A stretch of 64,000 bases of DNA. It comes from Cyclina sinensis. Taxonomy: Eukaryota; Mollusca; Bivalvia; Venerida; Veneridae. A program made the position numbers and the translations under genes. Numbering within the stretch: the first letter of the stretch is position 1; every line of letters begins with the position of its first letter. The stretch spans positions 620,001 through 684,000 of the forward strand of contig JAAONU010000001.1 of the NCBI GenBank assembly GCA_012932295.1. Reading direction: 5' to 3'. Shown in pieces: positions 54,418-64,000 of the stretch. The notes beneath the pieces are model-generated. The model saw only the letters and a list, made by a program, of their open reading frames with translations. It had not been told where the DNA came from and ran no database searches.

Positions 54418-57400
54418 TTATAATCATTCTCGATATTACTTATTGTTATTATTTGAATAATAGTCGAATGTTGTATTTTGATTCAAATCCAAAAAAAAAC
54501 TTTTATAGTTCAAATATGGTTTCTATACTTCTTGTAGAGGATGTGTTAAAATGCTTAAAGATACCTTCCGAAAAGATACGCCTCTCCTGCCCCCGAGGTT
54601 ACGTACTGTACAATCCTGTTATTGTGGCGGGAGCCAGCGCGAGCAATGATTGTACTCCAGATCCATCGGACTGCATTGGAACAACAAGAGAAATAAAAAG
54701 ACAAACGGAGAGATGTTTTTGGAAAAAGAAATGTGTGATTCACTTTTGTAACGTCGGGAAAATAAATGCATGCAGAAATAACATAACAGATTCACCGGGA
54801 AATGTAACTTACGTCATCATAACAGAAACAAACTGTGTTCCAAAAAGTAAGTGAATTTCCTCTTTGTATATAATATAAATGTCCGAGAAAAAAAGGAAAT
54901 GCCGTTTCTGCAAAGTCTATGCATTTTGTTTCTACTGGATAAGAATCTGGGACTTGCAGTTTAACCATGAATCAGCTGACATTGAGACAAACCTGTAATA
55001 AAAGTGAGTTGCTGGTAAAACATTAGTTTTTTTGTGTATTTTTTTAAAAAATCGTTCCCCTCACAGCTGCTGTGATGATATACACCAAATTCTTTTCAAG
55101 ATGCATTATCTTTTATCCGAATGATCACCATGCGTTCTATGTACTTGGCAGTAGATGTTTCAGCGACACAGCTTCTGGTTCTGTTAAACGTTTCAACAAT
55201 GAAAAATAAAGCATGCTAGCCGTTTACAACGAGATGCTCGCGTTTACAGGTATAAGATGTCACTTGAACGAGGTTATTACAACATTTCACTATAAAAATT
55301 CGTTTTCTGTTCTTTGCCAACGGTTTTGTTCAAAACTATTAAATATATATACTCGAAACAATTCTGTGAAAACACTCACTTTCATATTAATTGCCATATC
55401 TTGTATTTGTTTTCCATGTTACAGAAATTATAACTGATATGTGCAAAAAACCAAAACAAAAGTTTGATTTTACCATGGGCATCATCAGAAGTCACCGCAG
55501 GTACCCGAGGCAAAGACCAAGACCTGAGGTATGTTCTATTACTTTACCAATTGCCGAAACGAAAACTCTCGTCATAGATACAGTCTCAGTAGACGGGAAA
55601 TTTCCTACTGGACTGTCGTTGCAGAATGTGCTAAAACACGGCCGAGGACATCCGGATATTTCCACCATGGGTAACCTAATTTTGCATGGCAACACATCCG
55701 ACGCTCTGAAAATTGAAGTAAACTATCGTCTGAATAGAAGAAATCTTAAAGGATTTATGCTTGCTTTTAAAGGTGAGGATTGACAGTAAGGTTTTGTAGG
55801 ATTAAATATTACCAGAAAATACAACGTTTCAGTAATTGCTAATGTGGACAAAGTTTATCTGAATCAAAATACTTCATGTCATTTTGTTTATATTTGTCGG
55901 ATTGTTCTTCGATATACGGGCATTTTATTTTAATTTACTCCTGTTTTTGAAAGCTTGAACATTCAGTAAGATCACAACAGGTATGCCTTAAGAACAAAAA
56001 TATTTTTCCTGTAATGTACCTGAATAAGCGACTTTAAAATGTGACCATATCAACTGAGTGTGCGATTGATAGAAATTATCTATTATACTCTGCTTTGCTA
56101 GTTCCTCTAGTCCCTCTTAATGACTTAAAAAGTCAAGCTGTACTTTCTTGATGTCATCCTTTTTAACCATAATACATAAATAAAAGATGACCTCTTATAA
56201 ATGCACATAAAAAAAGCTTTGCTTTTGTTATGTCTTATCAGTAGAAATAAGCAGAGACATTGTTAGATGCTCGTTACGTCTAATTTTGTTATATTACTTT
56301 CAGCATATGACACCGGTTTCCTTAGTTCCGTTCTGAAATGGCCAAACAGTTCCCGACAGATAATGAAGGAATTAGTGTGGATATTTGACGGTAATTTTGC
56401 GTCTTTTTTCAAATCTTACCTGCATGTATATTTTGTTACGGCTCATAATTTTGTACACTAAGACAGGCATTGTTACCTCTAATCACTATAAATTACCAAA
56501 ATACACATTCTTTGAAGGTGTTTGTAATTGCTTTTTAACTTTTAGCAAATAGCACAGATTCCATGCTGCATTGGCCGAAGAGTTCTCGATCAGTTTTAAA
56601 AGAATTGGGATGGATAGTGGAAGGTATAATTCATTTTCTTGCCAATATCTCAGCTGTATCTAAATGTTATATCTTTTCATTTTCTCAAGTCTAAGATAAT
56701 CAATACAGAAAGCAATAAAATAGTCTATAGAAGGGACTAAAAATCGGAAATAAGAAAGAACAATATATAGGATGTAAATGTACATAATACTTTAAGATAA
56801 AAAATAAATTTAAGATTTAACCATGGGTTGACCATACTGTCAAAACATGGACGGATACAAGTGTATGGTGGTTCGGATAAGCTCTAAAACTGTATTTAAA
56901 AAAAATCAGTTCAGTGTTTAATTTGCACACGTTTACAAATATCTGCAAGATAGAATGACTTTTATTCCTTTCTTTATAAAGCAAGAGCAGTCATCGAGCA
57001 ATGTGCAGCGACTATGGATGGCCATATACGTCTCCTGTGTGATGGCGATCAAGTTATCTACTCACCTGCCATATCTCTATCAGCTTATACTAGAAGAAAT
57101 TCAAAATGCATATTTGCTAGGAAGTACCCGTGTGGGGGCCTTTCGCCAGACCTTCTCGTGCAAAAAAATTCATGTTACTGGAAACAATCATGCGATATAA
57201 TTTGGGAGGAAGCAAGCCGGATAGTTGTCTCAAAAGAAATAAAATGTATTGGGTATTCAGCATCAACTGTTGGCCTGTCCGGTCATAGGTGTGTCAATAA
57301 AGGTAACCCGTGTTTGTGATTAAATGACAGTTTTGTTTAAAGCAAGTGTACGTTATTCGTTGTATAGAAATGTAATTTACCAAACCGAATATTTAAGGCA

Positions 57401-59164
57401 TTTCGATTATCATAGGTTAATAACTACTAATATATAACGATGATAACGATGAAATTACGATTGATAATTACATTTCGAACTGCTACAATGTCACAAAGTC
57501 ACTCTGTCTTTTTACTTCGTTTGAATTAGATAAGATTGCAGATTTGTGCACAAACATTACAAGCCCTATCGATGCATCATGGGGAATAATTCGAAGCCAT
57601 CCGTTGTATCCATGGTATTTTAATGCAGACTTTTCTGAATGTAAACGTATTCTGCACGTAAGTTTTTTACCCATTTTTCATTATATTATATTTATTATAT
57701 GAGAAGGTGGCTAAGTCTATTTACTGTGTTGTTGAAATAGGAAACCTTTGTTTTAAACATCCGGCGACTCTTACGTCATACATGTTGCGTATTTTGTTTC
57801 TAAAAACACTGTTGTAACTACATAACCACGCAATATCCAATCATTTTACGTCTGTCTCCTTTAGTGTATTTTACTGTCATATTGGTAATAAATTCTTATA
57901 TCAGCCTGTTTTCGAACTGTTATTTAAACACAGAATAGATAGTGATTTCAGATTGCATAAATATCGAGATAACAATTATCTTTGCATTATCCTTGCACAC
58001 ATTTCTAACAAACAATCACTCTAACCGTTTTCTTTTCTTCACATTTCCAAGGTCGGAGGCCGGCAAACAATGATGCTGATTGTACAGGATATAAACCTCG
58101 ACCCCGATGGAAGGGACAAGTTTTCCATCGAACATGTAAAGAAGGCTGGCAGGAGGGTAATTCTGGGTGTAAAATCTGCGAAAGAGGGACAATATCTCAT
58201 AGTGAGAGGTGGAAGGCTAGTTATCAAGTTTAAACCATTGAAAGCTTCAAAAACAGGGCGTGGCTTTGTGCTGGTATTTAGAAGTAAGTTTGTTCAAGTT
58301 GTTGTTTCAGGTACATTTAAACAGGAAGATAAAACGACAGTATTAAATGTGGTTGGTAAATATGTCCTGATAAGAACATGGAGTTTGTTCAAACAAAAGA
58401 AGGGACGTGGGTGTTTCTAAAAAACAAGGTTTCACTGTATCCAATTTAACATCCTACTGTTTGAAAAGTTTAACCATTTCAAGGAGTCACCAAGTTTATA
58501 CAAATCTGAACTGATATGAGTTGGAATATAACAAATATTATTTGGTTTGATTTAGCAAGTTACATAGCTTTACCCTCATATACGTTTGATGTGTAAAGTT
58601 AGATACAGGAAGGTGAAATAGAGACATTTTATAAAACGACAGCTGAGACAAAAACAGCGGACGTTACACACGCACAAGTCTGCATAGACGCTTTCTTTTG
58701 TCAGTCATTTTTAGATTGTATGGAGTATACCAATTAACACATAGTCTCCCAAACTACCCATTAAGCTTAATTTGAATCGTTTGTACTAATATTTGCTGAT
58801 ATTCGATACCATAAACTATCAATCTGTCTAAACTATTTGAATTACATGCTACATTTATTTCCCTTTGATTTGCAATTTAGTACACATGAAAAGCACTGGA
58901 CAGTAATCTCAATGACAGCTGGTTAATTTATTTATAAAAAAATGTATATCTGATTTAGGATTTGGACCGTCTCAGAGAGTTGACGAAAAAGTAACTGGCC
59001 GCAGCGAAAGAATTACTGTACCCATTTCTGAAGCACTGAATGATCCCGCAGAAGTAACACAAATTAGATTATCAAACCGAAGACTGTGTTCGAGACGTCG
59101 AAAGATTGGGAAGAAGGGTTGTAACAGAAGAGTTTGGACAGACTATTTTACAAGGCTTGAATGA
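50219..59164 (+). CDS. Secreted SUEL-lectin/CUB-like tandem protein
   Basis: Nine exons join in phase to 591 codons plus stop: 50219-50285, 54538-54846, 55425-55772, 56304-56390, 56546-56623, 56982-57302, 57530-57657, 58052-58283 and 58959-59164. Domain order: signal peptide (1-22), SUEL-type lectin 1 (about 28-122), CUB-like 1 (about 130-241), two short W-P-x-S-S-R units (242-296), SUEL-type lectin 2 (about 302-402), CUB-like 2 (about 408-523) and a basic C-terminal tail ending near CSRRRKIGKKGC. The [SUEL+CUB] pair is an internal duplication. The sugar-binding motifs typical of SUEL lectins (YGR, DPC) are degenerate, so carbohydrate binding is uncertain. No membrane anchor is seen, so it is predicted to be extracellular. 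No gene name can be given. Confidence 0.82.
51100..51175 (+). repeat. tRNA-derived SINE head
   Basis: GATGGAAAGCGCACAGGTCT followed by GGTTCAAATCC (B box) resembles a tRNA-derived promoter. It is in lectin intron 1. No clear body is seen downstream. Confidence 0.5.
52782..53825. mobile_element. Non-autonomous DNA transposon with 19-bp terminal inverted repeats
   Basis: AAAGCGACTGACTCACAGA at 52782-52800 is the exact reverse complement of 53807-53825. TTTAAAT occurs on both sides (52774-52780 and 53823-53829), a candidate 7-bp target duplication that overlaps the right repeat. It interrupts a SINE. It carries a poly(T) run (about 52,995-53,019), a tRNA-like minus-strand B box (GGATTCGAACCC, about 52,910) and a palindromic MITE. 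No transposase is encoded. Superfamily is not assigned. Confidence 0.7.
53544..53680. repeat. Palindromic foldback element (second copy)
   Basis: Outer arms (53544-53581 and 53640-53680) share GATATA..CCCTG.TATTTGTC in inverted orientation. Inner arms hold CTTATTGG and CCAATACGG. Layout and arm sequence match the element at 34,525-34,654. It is nested inside the 52,782-53,825 insertion. Confidence 0.65.
54378..54419. repeat. (TTTA)n microsatellite
   Basis: About ten TTTA units in lectin intron 1, 120 bases before exon 2. They create a false hydrophobic open frame (IYLFIYLF) that should not be taken as a signal peptide. Confidence 0.9.
54538..54846 (+). other. SUEL-type lectin domain 1 (lectin exon 2)
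   Basis: The exon begins after TTCTATACTTCTTGTAG and ends at GTAAGT, phase 1 on both sides. It encodes KIRLSCPRGYVL, NDCTPDPSDCIG, ERCFWKKKCVIHF and an N-T-Y-V-type end before NCVP. Nine cysteines are present against eight expected in the family. YGR is replaced around VAGASASNDC and the DPC box reads NACR. Confidence 0.75.
55425..55772 (+). other. CUB-like domain 1 (lectin exon 3)
   Basis: A single exon, phase 1 to 1, encodes DMCKKPKQ, GIIRSHRRYP, RPEVCSITLPIAETKTLVID and NRRNLKGFMLAFK. The pattern (Cys, G-I-I-x-S-x-x-x-Y-P, Cys, hydrophobic strand, G-F-x-x-x-F at the end) is that of CUB domains. It aligns with exons 7-8 of the same gene, which carry an intron that this copy lacks. Confidence 0.65.
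56304..56390 (+). other. W-P-x-S-S-R unit 1 (lectin exon 4)
   Basis: A 29-codon exon, phase 1 to 1, encodes SSVLKWPNSSRQIMKELVWI. It is a near repeat of the following exon. No known domain is recognised. Confidence 0.7.
56546..56623 (+). other. W-P-x-S-S-R unit 2 (lectin exon 5)
   Basis: A 26-codon exon, phase 1 to 1, encodes DSMLHWPKSSRSVLKELGWI. With exon 4 it defines L-(K/H)-W-P-(N/K)-S-S-R-x-(I/V)-(M/L)-K-E-L-x-W-I. Either exon can be skipped without changing frame. Confidence 0.7.
56982..57302 (+). other. SUEL-type lectin domain 2 (lectin exon 6)
   Basis: This phase 1 to 1 exon encodes VIEQCAATMDGHIRLLC, AYTRRNSKCIF, NSCYWKQSCDIIW and VGLSGHRCVNK. Eight cysteines match the family spacing. 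It aligns with domain 1 (HIRLLC with KIRLSC, CYWKQSC with CFWKKKC). AYTRR may be a relic of the family's YGR box. Confidence 0.7.
57530..58283 (+). other. CUB-like domain 2 (lectin exons 7-8)
   Basis: Exons 57530-57657 (phase 1 to 0) and 58052-58283 (phase 0 to 1) encode DLCTNITSP, WGIIRSHPLYPWYF, FSECKRILHV, MMLIVQDINLDPDGRD and TGRGFVLVF. It fits the CUB pattern better than domain 1. The intron falls right after the second conserved cysteine, at ILH/V. Confidence 0.72.
58959..59164 (+). other. Last lectin exon: C-terminal tail
   Basis: 68 codons follow the second CUB-like domain: RFGPSQRVDEKVTG, then VPISEALNDPAEVTQIRL and a strongly basic stretch around CSRRRKIGKKGCNRRVW. Stop TGA at 59162-59164. 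The basic end may bind polyanions such as sulphated glycans; that is a guess. Confidence 0.75.
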
Positions 59165-59940
59165 AACAACTGCTCCTGGGAAATTTATGTCTTTAACCGA
59201 TCAAACCAGTCTCTTTACAATTACATGTTTGATACTTTTGGCAATAACTTAGGCAAAGTGCTGTTGTTACATTCCATTTGGCAAATCAATGATTAATGAA
59301 TTAAAAGATTTAATTAATCTAAATTTGATATGCTTACTTGTATTTGCGTGCGGCCATTATCAGTTATGACCTTTTGATTAAAAGTTTTTTTATGTCCTTA
59401 TGAAAGCAAGTTCTTGTTATGCGAAACTGAAAGAACAATTTGTTTAGCTGACAACATTAATTTCCTTGTTTGGGTGTGTATTCATACACGTGTCATTTAA
59501 TGAACGTAATAGAATTAAAATACCATGATGTGCAATTTAGTACATTTTGTACATTTGCTTATTGACTGAAAACTGAGTCTAACCTGACTTCCTAGTTTTT
59601 CAATATATTGTTTCCAAATTCTTGCAGTTAAATTATCTTTTTGCATAGCTAATAGTCTGCTTTAATGAAATAATAACAGTTTGGCTAAATACATAATAAT
59701 TATATTTAATCTGTCTGGCATTGGTTATCAGCACCTGATAAAATATTTTGTATAATTATATATATTTTTTTAAAAATTCGTTTTCTCAGGGATTTCTCCC
59801 ACATCGTTGATTATTGTTTAAGTACTTGTAAAACATTGTGTGATGGAAATTCTTTAATCAGGAACATACTTAAGACGGCATAGAAGTGTCTTATTTTTTT
59901 GTCAGTGTTGTCAGTGAATAGTACAAATATGGCTATTCAT

Positions 59941-59946
59941 AATAAA
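59941..59946 (+). terminator. Candidate poly(A) signal of the lectin gene
   Basis: AATAAA lies about 780 bases after the stop, followed by an A run and T-rich sequence. No transcript evidence is available here. Confidence 0.35.
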
Positions 59947-60172
59947 AAAAAACTTTTCCTTTCAGCAGTCACAAGACATTTTATTTATTTTTGCCCTCTC
60001 TTGCCCCTAAAGCACATTTATGTCACATGTAAAGCGATACTAAAAACAATGTTGGAATAAGCATGTCTGGCATATGCAAGACGGCTTATTTCATGATGAA
60101 AAATTTTCATCATTTTTACTGTAAACTAAACAAAGTCTAAGGCTGGGTCAAAACAGATTATTACTGCTAATG

Positions 60173-60505
60173 TCAAGAAAAGAAGGGAATATTGGCACCT
60201 CTCTCGCGACGGAAGTAGGTGTTAGAGTATGTGTGAATCAAGTTTCGAGTTAGCAAGACTCCAACGGAAACCCCATGTTTGTGGACGAGATGTAAACAAG
60301 TGGCCGACAATAAACAGACCGAAAGGCCTTGACTGAATCGGGCGCACATGGTCCAGCAAAAAGCCGAACATGTTAGCGTCCCAGCGTTCCATAGACCTAA
60401 AAATATGCAAATATATATAACAAATAAATAAATATATAATGCGCAAAGGTGACCGTGCTCACTGAATAGATTACTTTTATTCCAAAAATCAGTAAATGAG
60501 GTCAA
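60173..60505 (-). other. Orphan open frame, possible exon or repeat remnant
   Basis: The minus strand is open in two frames over about 60,200-60,400, where base composition is clearly less AT-rich than around it. A possible acceptor (ATTTTTAG) precedes the GC-richer part near 60,397. One frame reads RWDANMFGFLLDHVRPIQSR, the other NAGTLTCSAFCWTMCARFSQ. Neither matches a family I know, so it is listed only as a candidate. Confidence 0.2.
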
Positions 60506-61089
60506 AAAGTGTATTGCATAAATGCATATTGTCTTTCTTTTACACAGATTATGTTAGTCAAGAAAAATCATTCAATTATCACTTAATTATGTGAAATAAT
60601 TGTCATCTTAAAATATCATGACAGGAACAGGGTCCTCTAATTTAGTATGAAAAAAAAAAAAAAAACGTTTGCTGTTAAATGTGAATTAATTAAGTGACCT
60701 GTTAAGATTTAAATACTTAACATCTTTATGAGATATCGGGATATCAGATACAAGTTTATGATATGTCACAGTTTATCACGGACTTGCGTGACATTTTATC
60801 ACTTTTGAAAGGAAATAATTTTTGACTGGGGTAGTAAGATTATTTTCCTTGTTGACTTGTTCAGATCATTGGTATTAACTCAAAGTAAAAACAAACCAAA
60901 ACAATAATATGCCTTGATAAGAGATATAGTTCTCTATACATGTCATTAATATTTTCCCTTTATTATAAAAATTATCAATCAGTTGAATGTAAAGGTTTAT
61001 TATGTTAGAACATTATTCTGATTTTTAGCCAATCGCCGACAGTCTTTAGAACGGCCATTCAAAACTTAAGCTATCACTGAATGTGATTA

Positions 61090-61330
61090 ATTTTCCCGCA
61101 GAGAAAAAAGGGGTTACGTACATCTACACTTATTGGTAAACTTGCACACCAGTTTTCGAATTGATGGTCCTAGAAAAGTTGATGTAGTTCGCGTCATATG
61201 ATTTTGCTATTACGGACCGTAAAGCGGCGGAGCGGGCATTTGCATGCATGAAAAATATGTCATGCTTATTTACACTTACTAGTGAACATGCATGCCAAGT
61301 TTCAAATCGATAGTTCCTGAAACTACCGGC
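61090..61330. repeat. Interspersed repeat with two similar subunits
   Basis: CACTTATTGGTAAACTTGCA at about 61,126 and CACTTACTAGTGAACATGCA at about 61,272 head two subunits, each followed by a CAGTTTTCGAATTGATGGTC / CAAGTTTCAAATCGATAGTT block. It is non-coding. Confidence 0.55.
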
Positions 61331-62570
61331 CAACCAACCAAAGACTCACCATAAAATGACTTCTAAATATATAAGTTTGACGGAGGTATATAATCAGGCA
61401 GTCAAGAGACACATCTGTTTTAACACCGAGTAATTTATTCATATATTTTTGAGCACACAGACGCCTCCAAATACGCACGGTTGAAACAAGAAACACAAAT
61501 TCCTATTAACGCTACAATGCCACGGCAATATCAATATCGTAGATATAGTACCATTCTTGAAAAACTTCATTTAACTAGAATGGCGCATTTTCTGCATTTA
61601 AAAAAATTACATTCCGCCTAAGATGCTAGGCACGATTTACCTGAGTGTAAAAAATAGATGAGTCTATGATAATGACAGAGAACAATAAAAAGTTCTGATA
61701 TTTGTGTGGAAAAAAACAATCTATTATTAATCTTGTCTTTTGTTTCCAAAAACGTACATTAAAACAATCTGAAGAATATCCATTAAAAACTTATAAGCAA
61801 CCGTAACATTCAATGATCGTATGATTTAAAAGTAATTATCTGATTGGGAACGTTGCTGGCCGTTTGGTCTCTTTGATACTAATATATATTTCTACAGCTT
61901 AAAATTCTATAATGTAGTTGATCGTTTTATTATTTTATTTTATTTTTGTTTTGTTTTTGTTTTTGTTTTGTTTGTATAAATGAAATCAGGATATGGTACA
62001 TTACTGCATTCTAGGATGGTTTTATGGTTTTTAATCTCTTATCCGTTGTAAAGGATATTCAAGATCTAAGAAGTGTCTTGTTTATAAATTACATTCCTAC
62101 ACAACTCATTAATACCACTCGAAAATGATTGATTACATGTCGTTAAATGAACATACTTTTTGAAGTATTTAATTATATGGTCTTCAAAAGAGAAGTCACG
62201 ATCTTGAGGAAATGTGTCATAAAATATTGATTCAGTAATTAATTGGCCATAAAAAAGCTGAAAGGACTCAATAAAAAACCCTAAAAATGAACAGAAAAGT
62301 TGAACGGCAGAATAATTTGGGTTCTCAAATTCTTTATTTCACTCAGTATGCATGAATATTCCTATAGGTAGGACGCTGAGAATTAATGGGTTAATTGGGT
62401 CATTTATATGAGTAGGTTCTCATGTATTACTCCACCCATATTCTTATATGTAGCTACGAGACTGTTTATCATTTTAAAGTCTCTTATAAAACTTATTGAT
62501 TAAGAATGTATATATTGCCATGTTTTATAAATATTGTTACTGTGATATTATATTTATATGTACGAGATTA

Positions 62571-62573
62571 TAA

Positions 62574-62603
<30 letters not shown>
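62571..62603. repeat. (AATA)n microsatellite
   Basis: About eight AATA units in gene-poor sequence. Confidence 0.85.
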
Positions 62604-62605
<2 letters not shown>

Positions 62606-63100
62606 ATGGTATGACATACATAAAAATGAGATATATAAACTGTTTTATGAGGCAGTGTCCTATTGTAACCTTTAGATGATTTGTAGCCGTTAAATGATTT
62701 CCAGGATCACACAGTGCAGCGCAGTCGACGGTTAAACATTTAATGCAATTTTAATGTAATAACTTCAAGACAGTCGTTAAGTCTAGCTTCCCGTACCTAC
62801 CACGTGTCTCTCCTTAAAGAAATTATTGCAAAGCATGACTTATCCTATTCTATTAACCATTTCTGTGTTTAATATGTACAGCAGAGGTAGGGGACTTGCA
62901 ATATTAACACGTTCAATGTCTGCTACATAGATGCATAATTCACTGAAGATATTTGAGTTATAACAAACAAAAGCACAAATGCAAATTATCAAATCGATTT
63001 TTATAATGTAAGAACATTGCAAATAAGTGTATACTTTAGAGGGGCCATTTATGAAACCAGGTAATAATTAACGCAATGACATTTAAATCCACATAAGGGT

Positions 63101-63149
63101 TTTTTTGTTGTTGTTTTTTGTTGTTGTTTTGTTGTTGTTGTTGTTTTTA
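63101..63149. repeat. (TTG)n-rich simple repeat
   Basis: GTTGTT units alternate with T runs. No other signal is seen. Confidence 0.85.
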
Positions 63150-64000
63150 CAGCGACGAATATTATATGATTCCTCTAATTGACTAGATAAATAAAACCTT
63201 AATTATTTGAGGTGGTGTCTACTTTAGATATCGTTTTTAAAACTTCAGATACATATAAGAATTGAAATCCTTTAATAGTTAAAAATATCGTTGTATTAAT
63301 TTCTTTAGTCCGTTTGATTACTTGTACGAGGTAAAGATAAACTTCTATAAAACGCTTATGAATGCAAATAGGAATATTCTAATATTGCAAACATGAACTT
63401 CAAATTCCGTTTTTCTGCTTCCTAAAACAATAATTAAATCAAGTAAGCTGTCATGAATATTTCAGAGCTTATATTCGATCTTCTATAAAATGCTTCCAAA
63501 TGAAATGTTTCATATTCAGTGCGTATTTTATTTCACCGTAATTATATACAATTGCAAAGTTAAATTATTCAATCATGTTAATATTTCATATTAGATTTGA
63601 CTATGTTATGCAAAAATTACCCATAAGAATGCTCTATAGTTCATCGCATTTTGTGTTGTGAATGGAGAACTTGTTAAACTAGAAGAATGAAAAATCCAAC
63701 ATGAAAAGAAAATCGGAAACGTTATACAAGATTCACAAAAACAACTTTTGTGTTCCTAAATTTGTTGTCATAGAAACAAAAAGCGTTAACGTTTACACAC
63801 GTTTACAGACTCAAGTCATATTGACTGTGCTCACCATTTGCACCAGACTACAGATAACTGGAGTATATCTGATATCCTTCTCAAATTACAAACACGACTC
63901 AGTAACAATCCTCTGTAATTATTCTTGCTCGAGAAATACAAAGATGTTTTCTTCGAGCTCTTACAAATTATTTTACAGCGTTTTCTAATGTAAAATTTAT

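Larger units (their letters stand above)
59165..64000. other. 3' flank and gene-poor stretch
   Basis: No convincing gene is seen. Contents are the lectin 3' UTR, an orphan open frame at 60,173-60,505, an interspersed repeat at 61,090-61,330 and simple repeats at 61,925-61,976, 62,571-62,603 and 63,101-63,149. The rest is AT-rich with short random frames. Confidence 0.5.

Noticed and set aside
54366..54540. Hydrophobic N-terminus (MLLSFIYLFIYLF) as the lectin signal peptide
   Set aside because: It is made by the (TTTA)n repeat; a good acceptor at 54537 and an in-phase signal exon at 50219 fit better.

Overview
This is AT-rich, intron-rich animal DNA. SUEL-type lectin and CUB-like modules, a multidomain secreted serine protease, a PLBD1-like hydrolase, tRNA-derived SINEs, LINE remnants of a kind common in bivalves, and a Tc1 transposon together suggest a mollusc, most likely a bivalve. 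That taxonomic placement is an inference; the sequence does not prove it.

Layout. Positions 1 to about 22,840 hold no recognisable host gene. They contain two diverged copies (A, 1 to about 9,270; B, about 13,560 to 22,840) of one large non-coding duplicated block. A shorter third fragment lies between them. Each copy has its own later insertions. Copy A carries a complete Tc1-type DNA transposon (3869-5380) and a LINE remnant (about 1485-1945). Copy B carries a different LINE remnant (18106-19488). Each insertion has an empty counterpart in the other copy. From about 23,690 to 28,110 there are three decayed copies of a second repeat of about 1.5 kb, one of which contains a 47-bp minisatellite.

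Three host genes fill 28.9-59.2 kb. (1) A plus-strand secreted serine protease (28902-36792; 11 exons seen, first exon not found) has a discoidin (F5/8C) domain, a central cysteine-bounded segment I cannot name, an 18-nt microexon and a complete trypsin-like domain. (2) A minus-strand phospholipase B-like gene of the PLBD1 type (49103 down to 39519; 10 exons, 548 codons) is complete from signal peptide to stop. Two of its splice junctions abut minisatellites: a 53-bp repeat of about ten units copies the exon 7 donor, and a roughly 36-bp repeat copies the exon 3 acceptor-like sequence. (3) A plus-strand secreted protein (50219-59164; 9 exons, 591 codons) has a duplicated SUEL-lectin plus CUB-like architecture. 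The two halves are joined by two small exons encoding a repeated L-x-W-P-x-S-S-R motif.

The protease and PLBD genes converge across 2.7 kb. The PLBD and lectin genes diverge across 1.1 kb, with two M-box (MiT/TFE-type) sequences at the PLBD start. Products 1 and 3 look like extracellular proteins of haemolymph, mucus or matrix, and PLBD is expected in the lysosome. Nothing in the sequence shows that the three act in one pathway. From 59,165 to 64,000 I see only a 3' flank, simple repeats, one interspersed repeat and one orphan open frame.

Exon boundaries were set by eye from open frame, GT/GC-AG signals and phase agreement. No alignment or search was run.
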